From: Glandiceps talaboti
Lineage: Eukaryota > Hemichordata > Enteropneusta > Spengelidae
NCBI RefSeq assembly: GCF_964340395.1
Contig: NC_135562.1
Coordinates: forward strand, 8,202,634 to 8,266,633
Length of the DNA stretch: 64,000 nucleotides
Direction of reading: 5' to 3'
The notes under the pieces were generated by a model. The model did no database searches and was not told the DNA's origin. It worked only from the letters and a program-made list of their open reading frames with translations. Position 1 is the first letter of the stretch. Each line of letters begins with the position of its first letter. This document shows, piece after piece, positions 23,087-34,750 of the stretch. A program made the position numbers and the translations under genes.

Positions 23087-26000
23087 ATGTATGTATGTAT
23101 GTATGTATGTATATATAAGTATGTATGTATGTATGCATGTATGCATGTATGCATGTATGTATGTATGTATGTATGTATGTATGTATGTATGTATAGATTC
23201 CTTTCCTATCGTTGAGATTGCTATTTGGAAAGCATTGAACTATACGACATGGACTACCACGTCTAAAGTCTTACCACTTTCATTGTATTCCAAGACAAAT
23301 ACCCGATTCCAAATAGCAACCATGCGTATATAATCATCAAAAAACTCAAAACATTTCAATTGTAACTAAGATTTCAACAGGATAGGGGTTCACTTGCATT
23401 GACCACAACTAAAAGAATTATTTTGAAGTTTGTAAAATTTGTAAATGTAAATTACAGGAAAATCATTAATACTAATAGAAGTTATATGTGAATGTGGATT
23501 TCCACTGAAATGGCTGTAATAAGGCAGCTTGTCTAACCAATGATACAACAGAAAGTTGTTGAAGTCACTGTTGTATATCACATATCTACATTCATGTTTG
23601 ACCCTGTCTTGTGTATATCTCAAGATCGAACTATATGTTGACTGAGACTGCTATTTTTCCTCAAGTGGTGAACAACAACTTGACACCTTCAATTCCTTGA
23701 ACTTAAACCGAAACATTTGCTAGGCTAATTTGTCTCATCTGAAAACTGCTGTTATATGTAAAATATATTGGTGTATACATGCTGTATAAATGTATATTTG
23801 TCTGTCAATGAGTCCAGGCCATGCATGTGTGACCACGGATGTTGATCCCATCTAGTCAATTGATATTTGAATACAAGAACATACATGTAACGGTCTTGCA
23901 GATGACTGTATGGTAGATATGTCCATGAAGGAGAGCTTCTTAATGTCTTCATTCACCACTTTCTATAAACAAAATACAAGATATCACTATTATATGTATC
24001 ATATTATTAAACTTTACATGAAATGTTTCATACAGGTATTCATTTAGTTGGTACATAACCCATGAAGTATGCGTGTCATGATGTGTTGCATAGCACCATT
24101 CGTTATCAGGCTAGTCGTGTATAATACACGTACAGCCATCTGTGTATCATATGCCAGGTTCTTGACATTTCAGTCATTTGTTTCCCTTGATAGCTATGTC
24201 AATGCTCGTAGTAAAAAGTGTGAATAAATACAAGAGTTTGATATTCATACCTTGTCTACAAAAGCTTCTTTGATATATTTATCAATGCTTTCAATAGCAG
24301 AGTCTATGTTCTGCTGCACTTCACAATGCACGAGGAGGGTCAGCATGCCATAGGGATTCCAAGATGATTCTGTCGCAGAACCCGGTCCACTGTTCTGTTT
24401 TTCTTCTATCGTGCATTTGAATTCATCTTCAACTGACTTGAGGAAAGTTTTACCTTCTCCTTCGGTAAAAATCATTGAGAGACCTGGTGTATTAATTGTA
24501 TAGGGGCTACATTTGACGTCAGTGACAAGTTTATTTAGGTGTACAAGAGCCATATCGGTGTCGTCTTTGGTGCCTTTGACCAGAATCTCATTTGACCCAC
24601 TTCGTTGTGTCTTCGAGATGTGGAAGGGCTTTCTTTTAGCTTGATCTTCAGTATCCTGCATAGCGTCATTCTTGTGGTCATACAGGTACCTCATAACACC
24701 AGGTTCAACAACGAGTGTTTTCTCAATGATTGAATTCCCTTTGATGAAGCTTTCAATCTCGGCAAAGACGAGATCAATGGATGATTTGATACCAATTACA
24801 GATAGGGTTGTATTGATCTGATCCGAATTAAGTGTAATCCTCACCAGTCGATCTTCTTGTAGTTTCAAAGAAATGCTTCTCCATTCATCCATCTGGAATA
24901 CCGATACCAGGTCTGTTCCTATATCCATATTTTTCTCAACTACCTGCATCTTGAGAACTTCTATGGCTCTTTCAAGGTCTGCCTCATTGTTTGAAGAGCA
25001 AATGACGTCCCCATCATCAACTAGGTACATGGCATTGATACTTTCATCTTTGAAGACATTATCAATCTTGTGAGTCACTTCTTTGGAACTCAAAACATCG
25101 ATCACGTGAGAGTCTAGAGTCTTGACCCTTGACACCAACATGCGGTTCATATGTTCATACATCATGACTTTGGCTTCCATGATTGCATCTGCTTGCCCTT
25201 CCAATACCACAGTGTCAGTCTCGGATGATAACTGGACACGTACATCAGGAAATTTGTCCATCACTTGATCTGTAAACCCAGACAGAAGCAACTGCTTTAT
25301 CTTCATACTTTCGAGTTGAAAGCAGTCAGTCTTCCTCTTTATAGAGGCATTAATATTTACCTGCATGTCATCTACACAGCTTGCCTCTCCAATGACATTT
25401 ATTGACAAAGAAGACTGGTCAGCCTGCCAAGAGACATCATTATTTTTCGGAGAGCTTTGCAATTTTTCAGTGACCTGTAGAAAGATTTCTTCGGGGACAG
25501 AGATGGAGACTTCTTTGAATCTGTCAAGGAACTCTTGTAAGCTACTTTCTGCTGTCTGGGCCCAGTTTTCATAATCACTGTCCTTGCTCTCTCCTTCCTC
25601 TGTCATGCACCTGGTCAGTGTCGCTGATTCCTCGTCATCCTGGTGAGGCCATTCTACTTGGGCAAATGACCGCATCAATGTCAGATTCAGCTCCTCCTTG
25701 AAGTGCTCATGCGCCATGATGAACTTCATAGTGCTGGAGTTGACACGTACAGGTAAGGTTTGTGGTATCTTTGGTGATGCTCTGTCTGTGCTGGGTTCAC
25801 ATGGTGTGCAAAGACTTTCATAGCACGGCTCTACTACCACAGTAGTCTTGCTAATTGTATGACTTCGTCTCAACACAGAGTCAATAACTGTGGAAAACAA
25901 AGATATGTGACATTGAACATAGAGAATCTACGATGGGTACGAACATTTTGCCTAGTTCATTTAACATCTTCAGATCTGAATAATCGACAGAGTTACACTG

Positions 26001-29000
26001 TGATATTCAGATTATCATAACAAGTTTAAAATTCATGACAAAAAGTTGATAGTCTCAACTTCGAGAAGAACAAATTACTTTGGCAAGACTGCACGAAGAC
26101 ACTGTCTGGCATGAATGTTATATGCTTTGGTCAGTCTTGTAACAACGAAAAACTGAAGGAAACAACTTGCATGAGGGTTGCTGATGTAAGAGTACTGGTT
26201 TTGTTGATAAAATGAACGCTAGGGCCTTCATCGAATGCAAACTTACTACCATATAGAAAGCTGGGCCTAGTGTGTCATCACTCAATTTAAATATATTCTG
26301 CAATAACGTTTTATTTTGTACCTTTATAGTTTTTGAAGTAGACAATTGCCGTGTTCTTGACCTTATCATATTCCACTTTTTCTACATCTCCGCCACCACT
26401 CCTCTTCCAACTTTCAAAGTACAGTTCAAGCGTCTCCTCCGAGACTGTCTTTGGTAAATCCTTCACCACAATACACTGTGTATGATGCACTGGTTCTACC
26501 ACAAGCGTTGCCTTGTCTAGAGTTCTTTGACTGATACGCCTTATGATGTCATCAAAGTCTGAAATAGTGTAATCAAAAGAAACTGTGTTACCCCTCTCAA
26601 ATACGTTTTTTCCATGGCTACAGTTCGCAGTAAACTTTCACCATACCTCTCATGTAGTCCCAGTAAATCATCTCATTTCATTATATTCTTTGAACTATAT
26701 TTCAAGGCAAATGAGGTTATGAGTAAAGGGGGGGGGGGGGTTCAATGGTCAGTTTTTAATTCTTCCTTTTGTTTTAAAGCCCAACATGTATGCTTAATTG
26801 CCGTGAACGAGTATCCATACCGTTTATGAATATACAATTGTACAGATCAAATAACAACTACCCAACCCGACCCACAACCAACATATTAATGGATTTACCT
26901 GTTATTTCATCAGTATATCTGACCATCACTGTACCACGATCTTGACTAAACAAAAGTTTGGGTTCCTCATCAATATTAGTGCGGTTTTCAAGATATAGTT
27001 CAAGTTTCTCTGTTGTTGTGCCTTCTGCTAATCCCTTCAAGAGAAAACTCCTCTTATCCTGCGGTGTTTTGGGTTTTGTCTTTTCGATTGCTGGTACATT
27101 GACTGCGAGTTGGTTGCCCCCAATAACATGCCTGCCACGTTTTAGAACCCTTTCTGCATCTGTGACAACGAGAATGTGTTTGATTTAAACGTGTGCGCTA
27201 ATCTAAAGTGATGAAGTACTGATAAAATTAATTCATCCAGGTACAATATAAAGTTTTGCGATAATACATTTTCCGAAATCTAGTTTTACAACAAATTTGA
27301 TATTCTATATTTTTGGTAAAGAAAGATACCTTCTGAGTTTTCATACGTGATCATCAATATGTCTCCACTCTTCTTTTGTGTTTCAGCAATTGGCCCTCCA
27401 CCAGATCTCTTTTTACTTTCAAAATACATCTCCAGAGTTTCAATAGAAACCTTGTCTTGAAAACCATGCACTTCGATTGTACAGTTTGCAACATCATCCC
27501 CATCTTCAAAATTATCTGAAATATTCGATAAAAATGCATAAATCAAACGAGACGCATTGTGTCAGTTATATCAATGTGAACATATACTCCGTTACCTGCA
27601 GTAATTACAAGGGTTAGGGTTGAGAGAATTAGAGGTCACACTTTTCAATACAGTGTTCTCGGGGAGGGCCATATTTTTAGAAAGCGAAATTAGGGGAGGG
27701 TCACATTTTACTTTAACTCATTGTGTTATCTAACTATACATTATTTTGTTATTTTGGTGGCACCCTACCGCTGCTACAAATGTCACAGAGAACACAGCTG
27801 CCAGATCCCACCACTGCCACCATTGTCATGGAATATTAGAACATGTCAGTCAAATCGCTCTGTTGAAAACCTTACAGTGAATCAATTGTTAGTTGTGATG
27901 TTGTGAGAGGTCTCCATAGATCTCAAGGGAGTGAAGGGTAAACATTGTAATATTAAGATATTGGTGATAACGATGTGGTGGAGTGAGGATGTTCGTGAAC
28001 CCAAATAACATTCTCGCAAGCCATAGTTATTATTTCTACCACTACATTTTGAAATAAGTAAAGCTGTAGGAGGCTCGTTAAGAACGTTGCCGTAAAACAG
28101 GCCGTAGTTTGCGACGATGCCCTATAATGTCAGTGGTGCATCATCCAGTCTTTCGTAGTTCTGTCCTCCAGCTGACCTCCAGCTATACTAATTATATACA
28201 AACAAGGGATTGTAGTGTCTTTACACAAATTCACTGTGATGGTAGTAGTGAGTAGCAACCAATGCGTGGTGGTGGTGGTGGTGGTGGTGGTGGTGGTGGT
28301 GGTGTTTGGTTCATGTTTTGCTTTCAATTCTGTTTCGTTTTTACTGTCCAATTCATAAAACGTACCTTCCGTTGTAATTTCTTCCTTCTTCGTGTGTCCC
28401 TGTTTGACAACCAAGGTTTGACCATCAAGAGTGTGGTTCTGTCGGCTGAGAACTCTTTGAGTATCTGTAATGAAAAATAGATTTTGACTTACGATGCTTC
28501 TCGCGCGCCGCCGCCGAGTTCTCGGTAAAACTAACCATTCACTGATGCGTAAACATCTATGTACATTTGCACGTCATCTCCAATGTATATAAAAAGAGTT
28601 CAAGTTAATGGCCACTATAGCGATAAGAGATTTAACCCGAGCTGGCTATCTAGCACATTCGGTTGTTGCCATGGAAATGAACTGGAGCGGGTGGCATTAC
28701 TCGTATTGCGTTAGTTATTTCTGATTGCTGAACTATCAATAAGATACATTTGTATATGTCATCTTCCATGGCTAAAGGGTATCAGTTAATGGTCTACGCT
28801 TCAGACCTCTATAATCATCTGAGATCTAACTAATGTGATAACTTGCACGTGATGGATAGAGACTTCTAATAACTAAACTGAGTGTGACTTCACCCCCGAC
28901 TGTGAGACTGGTGGTTGATATATAACTAGTAATACATTATATGGCAGTCTGACACGTCGTATCTTAGAGCCTGAGAATAATTCCCGCCAAATATCAATTA

Positions 29001-29419
29001 TTAAGACACAATATGACTACACACATGTTTCGCCAAGTTTCTTCGCAAAACTTGAAATGTCTCCACGATCCATTTGTCTCACGTCAAACTAGCTATGTAA
29101 TAATTGGATTTGGTCGTTGTGGTAGTCATAATTATACGTTCTTATTTGCATATCACAAAGCTCAGTAGACATATGAAACGCAGAGACGACTTTTGAAGTA
29201 TTTTCTCCGTTCTTTGCAAAACAACAAACCTTTTAGAATATTAAATGCCTTACCTTCTGACTTCTCATAAGTTATTTTTACCGATCCATGGCTCGTTCGC
29301 TTGATATCTTCTATAGCGCCCCCACCCGACCACTTCTTACTTTCGAAATACATCTCAAGGGTGTCTAGACTTGTTTCCGGTTTAAACCCAGTCACTTCTA
29401 GTATACGTGTGTCATCCAT
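21047..29419 (-). CDS. PARP14/PARP10-like RRM-KH-macrodomain protein without ART domain
   Basis: Eight coding exons on the - strand: 29254-29419, 28366-28464, 27330-27515, 26899-27159, 26322-26558, 24251-25887, 22363-22818, 21047-22111. They total 4107 nt, 1368 aa plus stop. Every junction is GT-AG and phase-matched: the first five introns are phase 1, the last two phase 0. Domains: RRM1 ~5-80, RRM2 ~97-173, RRM3 ~188-265, RRM4 ~272-345, a KH-like region ~360-890, an acidic/polar linker, and a macrodomain ~1147-1325. The macrodomain has VVNSANEVLEHGGGLAGALV and PAVNTGVYG, the ADP-ribose-binding signatures. In PARP14 the order RRM-KH-macro is followed by WWE and an ADP-ribosyltransferase; here the frame stops about 45 residues after the macrodomain. 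A role as ADP-ribose reader or hydrolase in antiviral or stress signalling is inferred from the family. Confidence 0.85.
22363..22818 (-). CDS. Macrodomain gene exon 7: end of KH region and polar linker
   Basis: 456 nt, phase 0-0, acceptor TTATTCCAG, donor GTGAGT. Opens with VRVDVEPDGSLRLQGTKMAV (last KH-like beta-alpha segment) and continues as a Ser/Glu/Gln-rich, probably disordered linker. The open frame continues past the donor for 13 codons before a stop. Confidence 0.85.
22961..23194. repeat. (TATG)n/(TG)n microsatellite in intron 6
   Basis: About 230 bp between exons 6 and 7 of the macrodomain gene. Confidence 0.95.
24251..25887 (-). CDS. Macrodomain gene exon 6: C-half of RRM4 and the KH-like array
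   Basis: 1637 nt, phase 1 in and phase 0 out, acceptor TTTTCCACAG, donor GTATGA. After (V)IDSVLRRSHTISKTTVVVEP it encodes about 520 residues of alternating alpha-beta segments of the PARP14 KH type. Typical pieces are VQLSSETDTVVLEGQADAIM and LVDDGDVICSSNNEADLERA. I count roughly five to seven units but cannot set borders by eye; a GxxG loop is not obvious in them. Confidence 0.85.
26322..26558 (-). CDS. Macrodomain gene exon 5: C-half of RRM3 plus N-half of RRM4
   Basis: 237 nt, phase 1-1, acceptor CTATTTCAG, donor GTACAA. Encodes (D)FDDIIRRISQRTLDKATLVV, then CIVVKDLPKTVSEETLELYF and ESWKRSGGGDVEKVEY. Confidence 0.85.
26899..27159 (-). CDS. Macrodomain gene exon 4: C-half of RRM2 plus N-half of RRM3
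   Basis: 261 nt, phase 1-1, acceptor GTTGTCACAG, donor GTAAAT. Encodes (D)AERVLKRGRHVIGGNQLAV, a Lys/Pro-rich linker, then FLLKGLAEGTTTEKLELYLE and …RGTVMVRYTDEIT. Confidence 0.85.
27330..27515 (-). CDS. Macrodomain gene exon 3: N-half of RRM2
   Basis: 186 nt, phase 1-1, acceptor ATATTTCAG. Encodes DNFEDGDD, CTIEVHGF and TLEMYFESKKRSGGGPIAET, closely similar to exon 1. Donor GTATCT after …ENSE. Confidence 0.85.
28266..28304. repeat. (GGT)n microsatellite in intron 2
   Basis: About 13 GGT units 60 bp downstream (on the - strand) of exon 2 of the macrodomain gene. Confidence 0.95.
28366..28464 (-). CDS. Macrodomain gene exon 2: C-half of RRM1
   Basis: 99 nt, phase 1-1, acceptor TTTTCATTACAG, donor GTACGT. 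Encodes (D)TQRVLSRQNHTLDGQTLVVK, the alpha-2/beta-4 end of an RRM. Matches the equivalent part of RRM2 (DAERVLKRGRHVIGGNQLAV), which supports it despite its short length. Confidence 0.8.
29254..29419 (-). CDS. Macrodomain gene coding exon 1: start codon and N-half of RRM1
   Basis: ATG at 29419-29417 is one base inside a splice acceptor (TTGATTTCAG), so a 5' non-coding exon lies upstream. Encodes MDDTRILEVTGF (RNP2 strand) and TLEMYFESKKWSGGGAIEDI. Donor GTAAGG, phase 1, after …ITYEKSE. Confidence 0.8.
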
Positions 29420-30096
29420 TCTGAAATCAATAACAATTTGAATATAAACTTAAATATGCTATGGGGATCAATGTCACCAAAACAAAGTTCTAAAATTTCT
29501 CAAAACTTTCCCCAAATGAAAATTTGCTTCTAGTCCTCAAGAAATTAGGGGATTCACCGTCTTGTTTTCAAAGAAATCAGTAATATTATTTTTACATTCC
29601 ATTAACACATTAGTCATCCTCTTTTTAAAAATAAAATACTGTGCGGTGACCCCCTTTTTTCATAATTTTGACTAATGAATGGATGTGAGTTTTCAACAAA
29701 AACAGCAGCAGTAATTTCATATTTTTATTTCCCAAGCACACCATAGGACCTAAAAAAAATGATTTGTAGAAGAAGTTAAAAATACAACAACAGAATCTTC
29801 GAGTATAAATCACTTAAAACAAGGATATTCGTAATTTTTTAGACCTCAAATGAACTGACAAGTTGTAATCAGTTACATATCATCATCAATGTATGAATGA
29901 AATTAAGATATGGGATTCACGTAGGCAATCCTACCATGACCTCGTTTTGACACACCCATGGAATATCTGTTTGCGACTTGTATATCAGTTGCAATGGAAT
30001 TACCAAAGTGAATCAAGCGTTTAAGAGGTAAGTGATCCAAAATGTATAATTATTTTCTTACTTTATTGAGCTAATTATGTTATCTTTTCCACGTAA

Positions 30097-30448
30097 TGTC
30101 TGTCTGCCTGTCTGTCTGTCTGTCTGTCTGTATGTCTGTCTGTCTTATGCATTTGTGTCCACCAGTTTCTGTCTGTTGTATGTATGTATGTATGTATGTG
30201 CGTACATAGGTATGGGAAAGCGCTATATAAGAACCCAACATTATTATGTATGTATGTATGTATGTATGTATGTATGTATGCATGCATGCATGCATGCATG
30301 CATGCATGCATGTATGTATGTATGTATGTATGTATGTATGTATGTATGTATGTATGTATGTATGTCTGTGTCTGTGTATGTATGTATGTATGTATGTATG
30401 TATGTATGTATGTATGTATGTATGTGTGTATGTCTGTCTGTGTGTGTG

Positions 30449-30483
<35 letters not shown>

Positions 30484-30522
30484 ATGTATGTATGTATGTG
30501 TGTATGTATGTATGTCTGTCTT
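30097..30522. repeat. Compound TGTC/TATG/TGCA microsatellite
   Basis: About 425 bp, with a (CATG)n core at 30279-30312, in the presumed first intron of the macrodomain gene. Confidence 0.95.
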
Positions 30523-30830
30523 CATGTGTTAGCATTTACATCTCCATAAGATGGATAAAGCTACATGAATAAGAATGTATAGTCAAAAGAAAACATGTGA
30601 TGAATATAATTATAATTCTCTTTGTTCATTAAGTGGAAATTGTCCCTTATCGTCAATACCTTTATTCTGACCACAGTTCCGTGTATTTCATTGTATCTCT
30701 GTGTCATAATTTGAAATGAGTTCAACTAAGGGGTGAAGGGTTACCTATTTTTATCTTTCTAGGAATCGAAGTCGACCTAACAACAACTATTGTACATGTA
30801 CTGAGATGCAGTGACTTTCGTTTTGGTGTA

Positions 30831-30863
30831 ATGTATGTATGTATGTATGTATGTATGTATGTA

Positions 30864-30906
<43 letters not shown>
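30831..30906. repeat. (TATG)n(TG)n microsatellite
   Basis: Tetranucleotide run passing into pure GT. Confidence 0.95.
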
Positions 30907-30907
<1 letters not shown>

Positions 30908-31707
30908 ACACCCTCTGTAGGCGAATTGCATGTTGTTCAGTGTCAGCTACTAGGTAACAAAATACAGAGGCCTGGTTCGTCACTGTCGTTCCAGTGCTTT
31001 CAACAAACAGAAACAGCAGCAAGCCTGTATGTTGTTTAACAAGACTGAAGAGGAATGGCGATGAAATCCGAAACTCAAGATATGGTCGGTTGTCATGGAA
31101 ACACCCCATAATACAACGGTTCTTTTAGGTGTGTCCTTCAATCAAAACAACTAGACACTCTCACAGTTAGCCTATAGATAAAACCACTTTCTTATTTTAA
31201 TTTTGCTATATATTTGTTACGTTAGATTTTTGACGTAGACTCGGAGTGCTTGTGGTGCATGATTTGAGAATATTGGTGGCGTCGTGTCGAGATATTTTGT
31301 GTAACTTTTACGGCGTACACTCGAAAGATGACCTTCGATGCAAAACACTGCAAAAATATACAGATAATCCATATTGTATTCACATGTCATTGATAAGATT
31401 CGCCCTAAAAGCTGTCAATGTAAATCTATATGGTGAAGGCATCACCAACACAGTTAATCAAAACACCCCTATAACATGACAGAAACACAACATGGCTTTC
31501 TAAAGAAAAACACTCCTTGCAACAAAAGAGGAAATTGTGTAGGAAAATGATTTGTACCATTTATTTTATAGGAATGACGTATCAATCAGTAAATCAATCA
31601 AATTTCTATAGCACCGATTTCCAGAGCAATGTTCTGTTCAGTGGCGCTGAAGTACACCATATGCTGTGGTGAACAAAGTCTTCAGTTTTGTTTTGAAACA
31701 ATCTAGG

Positions 31708-31710
<3 letters not shown>

Positions 31711-31793
<83 letters not shown>
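31711..31793. repeat. (GT)n microsatellite
   Basis: Pure GT, about 82 bp. Confidence 0.95.
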
Positions 31794-31795
<2 letters not shown>

Positions 31796-31804
31796 AGTAA
31801 GTTT

Positions 31805-31890
31805 TGGTCATATACAACCTAATAGTCTGAATGCCAACGTAGCCTCCAACTAAACCCATCGCAATGATACCGTACATGAACTAGACTAAC
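31805..31890. repeat. Hairpin repeat H1 (TAGTCTG-ATGCCAACGT type)
   Basis: Begins TAGTCTGAATGCCAACGTAG and ends GAACTAGACTA. A similar unit is at 39545-39622 and an inverted one at 47415-47490. Confidence 0.5.
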
Positions 31891-32391
31891 ACATTTAACG
31901 ACAATATCATACATGTACCAGTAGTACATGTATGTCTATATATACAGTTTATACAACGTCTTACTCATACATGGCCACAGAGTAGAGATAGAACAGAGTT
32001 GTGATAATTCGGGAATTGATGCATGTAGTCTATGATCAGTGTACATACGTAGCACCTCTAGCCTGTAATTTTACGATTACCCATGGTCAGATACTATTAG
32101 TCTACGTTATGAGAACACTGAATCCTGCTCAAGGTTTTCAAATTTTGGACAGCTCCCTTCCTAAAAAATACGATAACAGTCAAAACCTAGCCCTGTCGAT
32201 GAAAACGAAAGACGGTGGTGTGCCAACAATGCAGTCAACGCACTGTAGCTGGTCCCGACAAATTATCAGCAATGTATTTGCGCAGTACAATCTCAAACCA
32301 CTATATAGTGGTCTAACATTCAATGTACGCACGAGTACATTTTCGCGAAAATGAACTGGAATTCGCAACAACAACAAAATCTAGATATTAC

Positions 32392-32470
32392 CTGATAATC
32401 TTGCGACGCCCATGAACACAGTCTTCAAATGTTGACTCCCACGATACCCTTTGAATCCTAGAAGGCAGCT
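32392..32470 (-). other. Candidate 5' non-coding exon of the macrodomain gene
   Basis: On the - strand, TTATCAG is followed by GTAATA at 32391, a usable donor that could join the orphan acceptor at 29420. The exon's upstream edge is unknown. An ATG at about 32413 would open a 14-codon frame that reads through the junction and overlaps the main ATG out of frame. Placement is inference from the splice signals and the promoter motifs just upstream. Confidence 0.4.
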
Positions 32471-32481
32471 AACATCGATTC

Positions 32482-32556
32482 GGGGAATCCCCTGCATGAT
32501 GATGTCATCGAGAGGTTTGCTGTTATTGGTTGATTATGACGAGGCGGAAAATCCCC
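32482..32556 (-). promoter_or_regulatory. Putative promoter with two NF-kappaB motifs and a CCAAT box
   Basis: GGGGAATCCCC at 32482-32492 is a perfect palindromic kappaB site. GGAAAATCCCC at 32546-32556 reads GGGGATTTTCC on the - strand, also a consensus kappaB site. ATTGG at 32525-32529 is CCAAT on the - strand. All lie just upstream of the candidate first exon of the macrodomain gene. Confidence 0.5.
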
Positions 32557-32672
32557 TGCTTACATTTGTATTTGAATGTAGTGATCATGGCGTGAGTGTC
32601 TTTAGCGTTAAATGAATAATGACAGACAAATGTCTGACACACACTTCTATTCTAACCTACCCATGATTTATG

Positions 32673-32717
32673 GTATGTGTGTGTCTGTGTCTGTGTCTGT
32701 GTCTGTGTCTGTGTCTG

Positions 32718-32756
<39 letters not shown>

Positions 32757-32791
32757 GTCTGTCTGTCTGTGTGTGTGTCTATGTCTGTATG

Positions 32792-32822
<31 letters not shown>

Positions 32823-32952
32823 GTGTGTGTGTCTATGTACGTGTGTGTGTGTGTGCATGCATACATACATACATACATACATACATACATACATACATAC
32901 ATACATACATACATACATACATACATACATACATACATGCACACACACACAT
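32673..32952. repeat. Compound microsatellite with TATG then complementary CATA run
   Basis: TGTC/TGTG, then TATG (32790-32820), TG-rich, then TACA (32858-32938) and CA. The TATG and CATA runs are reverse complements. Confidence 0.95.
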
Positions 32953-33876
32953 AAGAAATAAATATATAACCTTTTTTTAATATTGTTATATTTTTGACTT
33001 CCGATATGATTTGAAATTTTCTCACATCCTTTGTAGAACGTATCTTGTATTCCAACTTCCAAATAGAATATGTAACTGGATAATATTTGCATTTATTTCA
33101 GATGCTCTGTATACATAAGTCAACTTACTTACAAAGAAGGAAAATAGAATTCAACTGAATTATTTCTACAAACGATTATTCTCCATGTTTTTTTGTTGAT
33201 ATGTTTTTTCAATGTTTATCATTCTCAAATGACAAATAAAAATTACTGGAAAGTATACGTGATATTTGATTAAAGATAATACAGAATGTTTTATATAAAG
33301 TAAATACCACATCTGTCAGTGTGGTAAATTCATGTGGGGGGACAATTGTCATGGAAACAATTTTATTGGATCCAGACAAAAAGTCGGGTTTATCCATCTT
33401 TACCCAACTATTAAACTTTTTCCAAACCTGTGACCAACGTGACCATCACCTGTGTCCAGGGGTAACTACGATCGAGATAAAGTAACCACAGATGTACAGT
33501 CTAGTCCCCAGGGAAGATACTGTAGGAGATATAGTACCAAGGTGACGTTTGACTCTACAGTCAAGAGCTACAGTCCCCAGGGAAGATGTTTCTATAGGTG
33601 GATTAGGTCAAAGGTGGCACCTTGTCTCATACTCATCATATGTATATATAGCCTCTGTGCATGGAAAGCTCCACTTGGGTGGAAAGGTGGGATCAAATGA
33701 GATTGTTCGTGCGGTAGGTGGGTGGGGGCAGTTTTCCGGCGGAAAGTGTCTGGAGCAGTTGACGGGGGACAGTCGTCTTAGAACCACTAAATGTAGATCT
33801 TTATTTGAGTTTAATACTTCGTACAACTTTGATAAAGGGTTTTCTCTTCTTTGAAATGACAGTCTGTAATTTTATT

Positions 33877-33983
33877 ATGTATGTATGTATGTATGTATGT
33901 ATGTATGTATGTATGTATGTATGTATGTATGTATGAATGTATGTATGTATGTATGTATGTATGTATGTATGTATGGATGGATG
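33877..33983. repeat. (TATG)n microsatellite
   Basis: About 105 bp. Confidence 0.95.
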
Positions 33984-34055
33984 TGCTACTAATATTGCCT
34001 CGAGCACTTTCTCTCAAGCGAGACACTTAAACTTATATATAATTATATATATATA

Positions 34056-34058
<3 letters not shown>

Positions 34059-34138
<80 letters not shown>
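34059..34138. repeat. (GT)n microsatellite
   Basis: About 80 bp of pure GT after a short AT run. Confidence 0.95.
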
Positions 34139-34140
<2 letters not shown>

Positions 34141-34750
34141 TTTGAGTCAAATTTAGGTTCCCGACACTTAACCTATCCAATTAGAGGAGAAGTCCATCCA
34201 AACATATTTTTGCCTTTCAACCATTCAACTTCGGGTGATTTTCTTCAATATGTATGTGACGGTTTCGAATCAAATCGAACGTATTTAAGTTTTGCGTTTT
34301 TGAAATTGGGTTAGGTAGGTAGGTTGAGTTGAATTGAAATCAGCCATTTTACCCCAAACGGATTGGGGGAGTGACGTCATACCCTCCTAGTTTCAAGAAG
34401 TTGAGTTTTCCACCTGTTCATTGTTTGAAAACATGCCATCCTTCAAGTACTACAGTTGGAACATGAAGGCATTCTCTTCCCTATTGACCAATCCTATTCC
34501 TTCAGGTTATTCTGTACTTGCAGGTTTCTCTCATCATGTGTGATTTGTCGGAGTTTTAATAACAACGTTAACCAATAAAGTGTAGGTAGTTACTTGAGTA
34601 CTGATTATGTAAATGTCATTCTTCCAGGACCTGGTATACACAGTTCTCTCAATCTTCATGCATCTCCATCACACTATGTTAACAAATAGTCACTTCTAGA
34701 TACATGTCTACGTGTATTGTGAGTAGCATTTTGTACACTGACTTCGTTTT

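Noticed and set aside
22923-23215. Long open frames through TATG/CATA repeats (here and at 30075-30572, 32612-33092, 33801-34026)
   Set aside because: Tetranucleotide microsatellites are open in all frames on both strands (MYVC, THIH, SVCL patterns). They lack splice or family support.
26118-26369. 83-codon - strand frame overlapping the exon 5 donor region
   Set aside because: It lies mostly in intron and in a different frame from the supported RRM exon.
28464-28492. GTAAGT…ACAG pair immediately upstream of macrodomain-gene exon 2 on the - strand
   Set aside because: It would be a 28-nt intron, far below a workable size. The acceptor is better paired with the donor of exon 1 at 29253.
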